A stretch of 64,000 nucleotides of DNA from Leptodontidium sp. MPI-SDFR-AT-0119 (lineage: Eukaryota; Ascomycota; Leotiomycetes; Helotiales; Leptodontidiaceae): NCBI GenBank assembly GCA_020726505.1, contig JAHLEZ010000031.1, positions 186,001 to 250,000 of the forward strand. The letters are read 5' to 3'. Each line of letters opens with the position of its first letter. Positions within the stretch are counted from its first letter, which is position 1. Below, piece by piece: positions 59,111 through 64,000 of the stretch. The translations under genes and the position numbers were made by a program. The notes under the pieces are model-generated. The model was not told the origin of the DNA and made no database searches. It saw only the letters and a program-made list of their open reading frames with translations.

Positions 59111-59325
59111 GTGTGTGATATTTGAGAAGAATATGTGGGGCATTGGAGTATAGGAGGATGCGGTTCGGTAGGCGTAGAAACAGGAAACGTTGGGTTTTGG
59201 GAAGAATTTTGTATAATGACCATCTTCTGTAGAATTCTCATTTCCCATCTCCATATTTCTAGTCATCATGGATCCTACATACATATTCCTACCCCAAACC
59301 TCCAACCGGGCTAAAAACCCATTAT

Positions 59326-60011
59326 TCACAACACAGTAAGACTAGTAGCAACAAGTATTCGCCCAACAGAAGATGAGGTTCTATTGACTTTCCTCCGCAC
59401 TCTAACGACAGAAGTACAAGTACTCCCAGCAGGACAATCACGGACCCTTTCTTTTGTAGCACCTTCTATTTCCATCGGCATAGCACCCTGCGTCCCATAC
59501 ATCTTCGAGTCCGGAAGTACAGTCACGTCAACCGTACGGATAATAAAGACTGTGACCTCGCGAACATTCTTTAGGTTAAGGCCATCCTCTGTTACCAGCT
59601 TCGTCTTCGGAGCAGGGCATTCGCCAACGCCGACTGCATGGGGGAGGTTGTTGAAACCTTCGTGGCTGGAAGGAGAGAACAATTCCTCAACTGAATGATC
59701 GCCCAATAGGGTGTTCAAGGGAACCGTTCCAATTTCGATTTCGCCTTCGCTGGAGTGGGTCGTCGAATCAAGGGATGTTGCTTCCGTTAATCCACCAGTA
59801 TTTCTAGCGTCAAGTTAGATGTTTGCCCATGATGAGGAAGATGGAGTACACACAAAGTATCGGAAACGACGGGTATGATCTGAATAGAAGCGCTGAGAAG
59901 GGGGTTCAGAGAATTCGAGATCCCTGGCAGGTCGCTAGTGAGGTTGAGTCCTGCAGCCGCCAAGCAGCGCGAGACCATCGCCACCAACAGAACTACTCTC
60001 ATGGATCCCAT
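59326..60011 (-). CDS. Small secreted protein candidate, unknown
   Basis: Two exons, 60011-59854 and 59803-59326, joined across a 50-bp intron (donor GTGTGT, branch CTAAC, acceptor CTAG) give 211 residues. A signal peptide is likely (MGSMRVVLLVAMVSRCLAAA). The mature part has only two Cys close together (CPAGSTC near residue 180) plus one at GECPAP, and a repeated hydrophobic Val/Thr-rich stretch. No domain recognised. The intron is inferred from frame and signals; without it the second part has no ATG upstream. Could be a secreted effector-like or wall-associated protein. Confidence 0.45.
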
Positions 60012-60764
60012 TTCTGCCGTCTGAGAGGTAACGCACAGTGGTATCGTGGGGTTTGATTTGCAAATGGGCAGAATATTGTATAAAAAAAAGTTTGGCAAGG
60101 CCGTCATATATGCGATTCGGGCCTTGCAGAACAGGAAGTCAGCAAAGAAAATTGACCAACGCAAACGACGTATGGTGGACAAAGGAATTTGTTTTCGACG
60201 CGCATCAAGAATGCAATAGAGGAAAGTACCAACACAATTTAAAAGAACAAAGGAGGAAGCAATCTGTAGGCGCTTGAACTGGCTGGTGATAATCGGGTTG
60301 TTCCCAAATGTGGTGCTTGATGTTACCCCACCCAGACCCAGCCTTCACTTGACAGTTCTAGGCCAACAAACAACCTTCGCGGGCCTTCACACATGCCAAC
60401 TGCATATCAAAATTCACGAAATAATTTTAATGCTTTTTTACGTAGATTTCATAAAGACTTTGAGGCGGGCCAAATTGGTCTCCGGTAAAGCAAAGACTGG
60501 TACCTACCATTCGCTCTCTTACGACCCAGGTTTATCCATGAGTGAGAGCCTGTTTAAAGTCTCTAAATCATTTCAGAACATTCATTAACTTTAAGGAAGA
60601 GCCGAGGTCAGGTTTGAGCAAGCCTTAGGTTTGATCTTTAAAGTGAATTGTGTAGTGGAGTATGTAGGAACGCCAGTCGCTTTACTGGAGACGAATTTGG
60701 CCAGCCTCCCTTGAGACACCAAAGGCAATCGATCGCGGGCCATCTTAGGCCAAAATCCTCTCGC
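60012..60764. other. Intergenic region, no supported gene
   Basis: About 750 bp between the small secreted protein gene and the Rei1-like gene. Short frames only. Confidence 0.5.
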
Positions 60765-61895
60765 TCAACCATTCCTCTTCTCTAACCCACCAGCTTTCTT
60801 CCCCATAGTCAAGACCCTGAAGGTCTTCTGTTTATTTCCTTTCTTATCCACCTTAGCCTCATACATCTTCTTCGCCTTCGTCTCCACCTTCTCGATCTTC
60901 ATCTCCGTCGCTCTCAATGCTCTCTGCTGAACATCTGACAAACCGATCAAACTCGTCGACGTTCCTGGTCTGGGAACTATTCTCCGCTCATTTGATGGTC
61001 CCGACTTTGGAGCTGTTCTCCGGATAGTGGATATTCCTGATGCCGAAGAGGCCACTGGTTGGGATTGTCCGTCGATAGGCTGTTGTGGCGGAGATGATGA
61101 TGGCGATCTCGACAGAGAAGAGGCTTTCGGGAAGGGATTCCTGGTCTTCGTCCGCCTTCCCAGAATCTTGCCAGACGGTAATCTCAGCTCCCCCTCAACA
61201 AGAACAGCACTTCGCTCCTCTCCCGACACATGTCCATCATCTTCCTCACTCTCATCCACCTCCCAAAAATCTCCCAATTCCAGCGCATCTTCCTCGAGAT
61301 TTAACCTACAATGACCTTTTCCCCTCATGTGATCTTGCACCGCAGATTTGCTGCACTTGACGCTACCGCATGATAGACATTCATGGAAGGTATTGATGAT
61401 TGTAGAGAGGTAACCGAGGAACGAGTCGATATCGAGTAGGTGATCGAGGTCGGGTATGATGAAATTGTGAGAAAGTGACATGTGTGAGAGGTTGCTGGAT
61501 GTTGATTGTGATGACGTGGGGCAGAAGAGGCATTTGGTGGGAGTGAATTCTTCTTCTTCCTCAAACTCGTCATCATCATCCTCATCTTCTTGAGATTCGG
61601 AGTCCGACTTCTCTTTCTTGGAAATGTTGATTTGCTCGTCGAATACAGAGCGTGGTATTGGAGGTAGCGAAGTCATCTTCCGCTTCAGATTGTAGACGCT
61701 GTGATGGTCAGGTTCCTGCTCAATTTCAGGATATGGAGCAACCCACTGCCATTCTTCTTTCATATGCTCTCGTTGAGCTTCTCTGCTGGTGAAATGCTCC
61801 CCGCATGTCTGGCAGCCAATCTCAATTGCTTCCATATTGGTGTTCGTCGTGGTCGTGGTAGTTGTTGTGGCTGTTGTCGTTGTTGCTCCCACCAT
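60765..61895 (-). CDS. REI1: Rei1/ZNF622-like 60S ribosome biogenesis factor
   Basis: 376 residues from the ATG at 61893-61895 (a second in-frame ATG at 61835 is possible). C2H2-type fingers: CQTCGEHFTSREAQREHMK near 28, CLFCPTSS...LSHMSLSH near 120, and CLSCGSVKCSKSAVQDHMR near 175. The paired motif FIIPDLDHLLDIDSFLGYL lies between fingers, diagnostic of the Rei1/Reh1/ZNF622 family. A Thr-run near the N-terminus comes from a trinucleotide repeat. Acidic stretches at about 95-115 and 210-225, basic C-terminus. The family acts on cytoplasmic pre-60S particles to recycle shuttling factors such as Arx1. Whether it corresponds to yeast Rei1 or Reh1 is not settled. Confidence 0.85.
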   Translation of the reverse strand: MVGATTTTATTTTTTTTNTNMEAIEIGCQTCGEHFTSREAQREHMKEEWQWVAPYPEIEQEPDHHSVYNLKRKMTSLPPIPRSVFDEQINISKKEKSDSESQEDEDDDDEFEEEEEFTPTKCLFCPTSSQSTSSNLSHMSLSHNFIIPDLDHLLDIDSFLGYLSTIINTFHECLSCGSVKCSKSAVQDHMRGKGHCRLNLEEDALELGDFWEVDESEEDDGHVSGEERSAVLVEGELRLPSGKILGRRTKTRNPFPKASSLSRSPSSSPPQQPIDGQSQPVASSASGISTIRRTAPKSGPSNERRIVPRPGTSTSLIGLSDVQQRALRATEMKIEKVETKAKKMYEAKVDKKGNKQKTFRVLTMGKKAGGLEKRNG

Positions 61896-62472
61896 TCTAA
61901 ACGGTAATTGCTTGGTTGAAACTAGTTCTTCGAAGTGTGGAGAGTTCTTTGATGCTGTGCTCAATTGAAGCCTTTGTTGTTTGAATTTGGTGTCTGGATT
62001 GTAGTCTCAGTCGCCTGTACTTGTACTTCTCAGCTTCCAATGGTTGTCACACCACCAAGAGTCTTGGCCCACCAGAGCTTCTCGCTTAGGAGCTGGTGGC
62101 TTGGATGCTCATAATGACTCATGCTACACAGCCATTGAAACTGCAACCGCAACCCGCTGTGCGGAAATTGAGAAACATGATGAGACAAATTGAATATTGG
62201 TTGAGTAGATGACACACAAATGACGTCATAATCTTCCTTTGGCTCACAGAAAAGCGAGCCTGATATTGGTGGCTAGATGCATCACGTGATATTAATGTGA
62301 CCAATCCCCCACTAGAAGGGGACTTACTAGAACAGCCCTATTCTGTTTTGGATGAAGTAGTCAAATGAATAAAAAGTATTGATTCTGCGCTCCATCGCGA
62401 GGATGACTGTAAGGATCCAACATCCACTTCTATTTGGCGAGTCCGGCGACAATCCATTTTCAGCACCCCTGA
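61896..62472. other. Intergenic region upstream of the Rei1-like gene
   Basis: About 580 bp separating the 5' end of the Rei1-like gene and the 3' end of the SDR gene, both on the minus strand. No further gene seen. Confidence 0.5.
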
Positions 62473-63597
62473 TCATTTCCACCCCTTCAAAACCGTCTCT
62501 CCCTCCTTCACCCTAGCAAACACCAAACTCTTCTCCCAAAGCTCCTTTTGCAACTTTTCATCATTAGCTTCAGGCACAGTCTTATACAAAACCCCACCAT
62601 CAACATAAAGCGCCTTCGGATACTCGCCGAACTTCTCACGGTCGAAACACACCGCGAGTAAGAATTTGCCGTTCTTCCCTGGCGTCCGGATCATTGGGTT
62701 TGGAGAGAACATCCATGTGAACAACGCGAGGACTTTAAGCACTGAGAAAGCGATTTTGACTGCCGTCTCGCTGTTGCGGACGAGTGATGTGCCTCCGATC
62801 CAACCTGGATCGTGGCCGAGGACGGATATGTTGGAGAGTGTTGGGTCGGCATTGAGACGGCGTTGGAGTTCGTACCTAATTTAACATTAACATCGAATCC
62901 GCATCATAGATACTCAACAAGATAGAAACCCACGATGAAAGGGAAGAAAGGGAAATGCAACTCACATCCAAGCCTCCATTAAGATTTTACTCAGCGCATA
63001 CCGTCTGTGTCCCGTCTTCCCCACATTCCCATCTGGAAACTCCTCAATCCCCTTCGCCATCTTCTCCGGACTCGTCACGATATTCTTTTTCTGCTCCTCA
63101 TTACTAAAATTCGCGCCGTTGACCGACCACCAGATATCCGTCCCAGTCGAGCCAGTGTAGATGATCCTCCCATGCTCCTTATCCATGCTCTGCAAGATCA
63201 AGATCGTGAGCAGGAAGTTGGCTAGGTAGTTCACGAAGAATGTACGTTCGAATCCATCATTAGTAAAGTACTCTTTCGCAGTATCCTGTACACCGGCGTT
63301 TAGGATTAGCGCGGAAATGGGCGAGATGGCTCCTGAGGCGATCCGGGAGTTGACTTCGGCGGCGAAGGAGCGGATGCTTTCCTGAGAAGTGAGATCCACG
63401 GGTAGGAGGACATATTTGTGTGCCTTCGGTGCTTTTTCGAGTGCAGTTTTCAGATCTGTTGCTTTTGCGGGATCGCGAACTGCGTAGATCGCTGAGTGAG
63501 TGACTGCGTATGGGCTTTGAAGGAATTTGATTACGAAGCCGATACCGATCCCTCCATTGGAGCCGGTGAGTAGGATAGAACCTTTGGGAGAGGCCAT
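62473..63597 (-). CDS. Short-chain dehydrogenase/reductase
   Basis: Two exons, 63597-62966 and 62875-62473, with a 90-bp GT-AG intron; 344 residues. Rossmann motif TGSNGGIG near residue 11-18; LNAGVQ (NAG motif) near 95; YTGSTG near 146-151 and the catalytic RYALSK (Y-x3-K) near 199-204. This is a classical SDR, longer than the 250-residue core because of a C-terminal extension (to KGWK). Similar fungal proteins are annotated as retinol-dehydrogenase or protochlorophyllide-reductase-like; substrate cannot be told. The start at the MASPKG methionine puts the nucleotide-binding motif at the expected distance. Confidence 0.85.
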
Positions 63598-63900
63598 TTT
63601 GATGGTAATACAAGATGAATACTTGGAGAGAATCACATCTGGAAATGCAGGGTGTTAGCAGTTTTGAAGTACTGGATATTGGCATGTGGCGTAGCTCGCC
63701 GTCAGCTTATCCCAAGCGGCGTTCTCTATTCAAGGAAGGTGAATTCGGCGATGTTCATTGGCTGATATTGCGAATTCCCTCCTAGCCCGAAGTAACCAAA
63801 ATTACCCCGGAGTCTCGGAATTTAAACGCAACTGCCATCCCTTTGGAGAAATCTGTCAGAGGGTCATACATTCAGCAAAGGGGTATCTCAAACAGAAAAT

Positions 63901-64000
63901 CTAAAGATCCTCAACTTCTGCCTCCACCTTCCATTTCAACGGCATTCCCTTGCCCACTTTCTTGAACATCCCCTCCAAATCGCCGATCAGACTTCCACGT
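63901..64000 (-). CDS. C-terminal end of a gene running off the window
   Basis: An open minus frame enters at the window end and reads GDLEGMFKKVGKGMPLKWK to a TAG stop at 63901-63903. Only about 32 residues are visible; family not recognised. Confidence 0.45.
   Translation of the reverse strand, partial: RGSLIGDLEGMFKKVGKGMPLKWKVEAEVEDL

Overview
This is nuclear DNA of a filamentous ascomycete (Pezizomycotina). The evidence is short GT-AG introns with CTRAY-like branch sites, fungal gene families (HET, Gtb3, spherulin-4, Agd3, Rei1-like, CAP, SDR), and AT-rich repeats whose coding frames are broken almost only by C-to-T type changes. CAA/CAG have become TAA/TAG, and zinc-knuckle Cys/His have become Tyr, which is the signature of repeat-induced point mutation (RIP). 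A Leotiomycete is plausible but is not demonstrated here.

Layout. About 1-20.8 kb is a RIP-degraded graveyard of nested LTR retrotransposons: a Ty1/copia pol relic (1-3.1 kb), a less degraded GC-rich islet (3.4-4.4 kb), an LTR-like segment, an inverted copia RT fragment, a Ty3/gypsy gag with its 5' LTR and an inverted solo LTR carrying a perfect 5-bp target duplication, then copia-1 (7321-11922, cut short) and copia-2 (11923-20834, paired 269-bp LTRs and an unusual extra 2.4 kb 3' region). The 3' LTR of copia-2 abuts a 5'-truncated HET gene. From 21 kb the sequence is ordinary euchromatin. A cysteine-repeat GPI-anchored protein gene lies at 21.9-23.0 kb.

The centre of the window (25.1-45.2 kb) is a galactosaminogalactan (GAG) exopolysaccharide cluster, recognised from family knowledge of Aspergillus fumigatus. 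It holds gtb3 (2857-aa membrane glycosyltransferase, 5 exons, minus), sph3 (spherulin-4/GH135 hydrolase, plus), uge3 (UDP-glucose/GlcNAc 4-epimerase, minus), a second sph3 paralogue (plus) and agd3 (secreted deacetylase, 10 exons, plus). Expected division of labour: Uge3 supplies UDP-Gal and UDP-GalNAc, Gtb3 polymerises and exports, Sph3 trims the polymer at the membrane, and Agd3 deacetylates GalNAc outside the cell to make the adhesive cationic polymer. The GH114 hydrolase gene ega3 of the A. fumigatus cluster is not in the window.

Immediately downstream a 9.1-kb hAT DNA transposon (45942-55070, terminal inverted repeats, perfect 8-bp target duplication) has split a small degenerate gene. 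It is itself split by copia-3 (46966-53077, 289-bp LTRs identical by eye, 5-bp target duplication). After it come three tandem CAP-domain genes (the middle one intact, the outer two frameshifted), a small secreted-protein candidate, a Rei1/ZNF622-like ribosome-biogenesis factor, a short-chain dehydrogenase, and the 3' end of one more gene. No tRNA, rRNA or CRISPR was seen. Exon boundaries are read by eye from splice signals, frame and homology.
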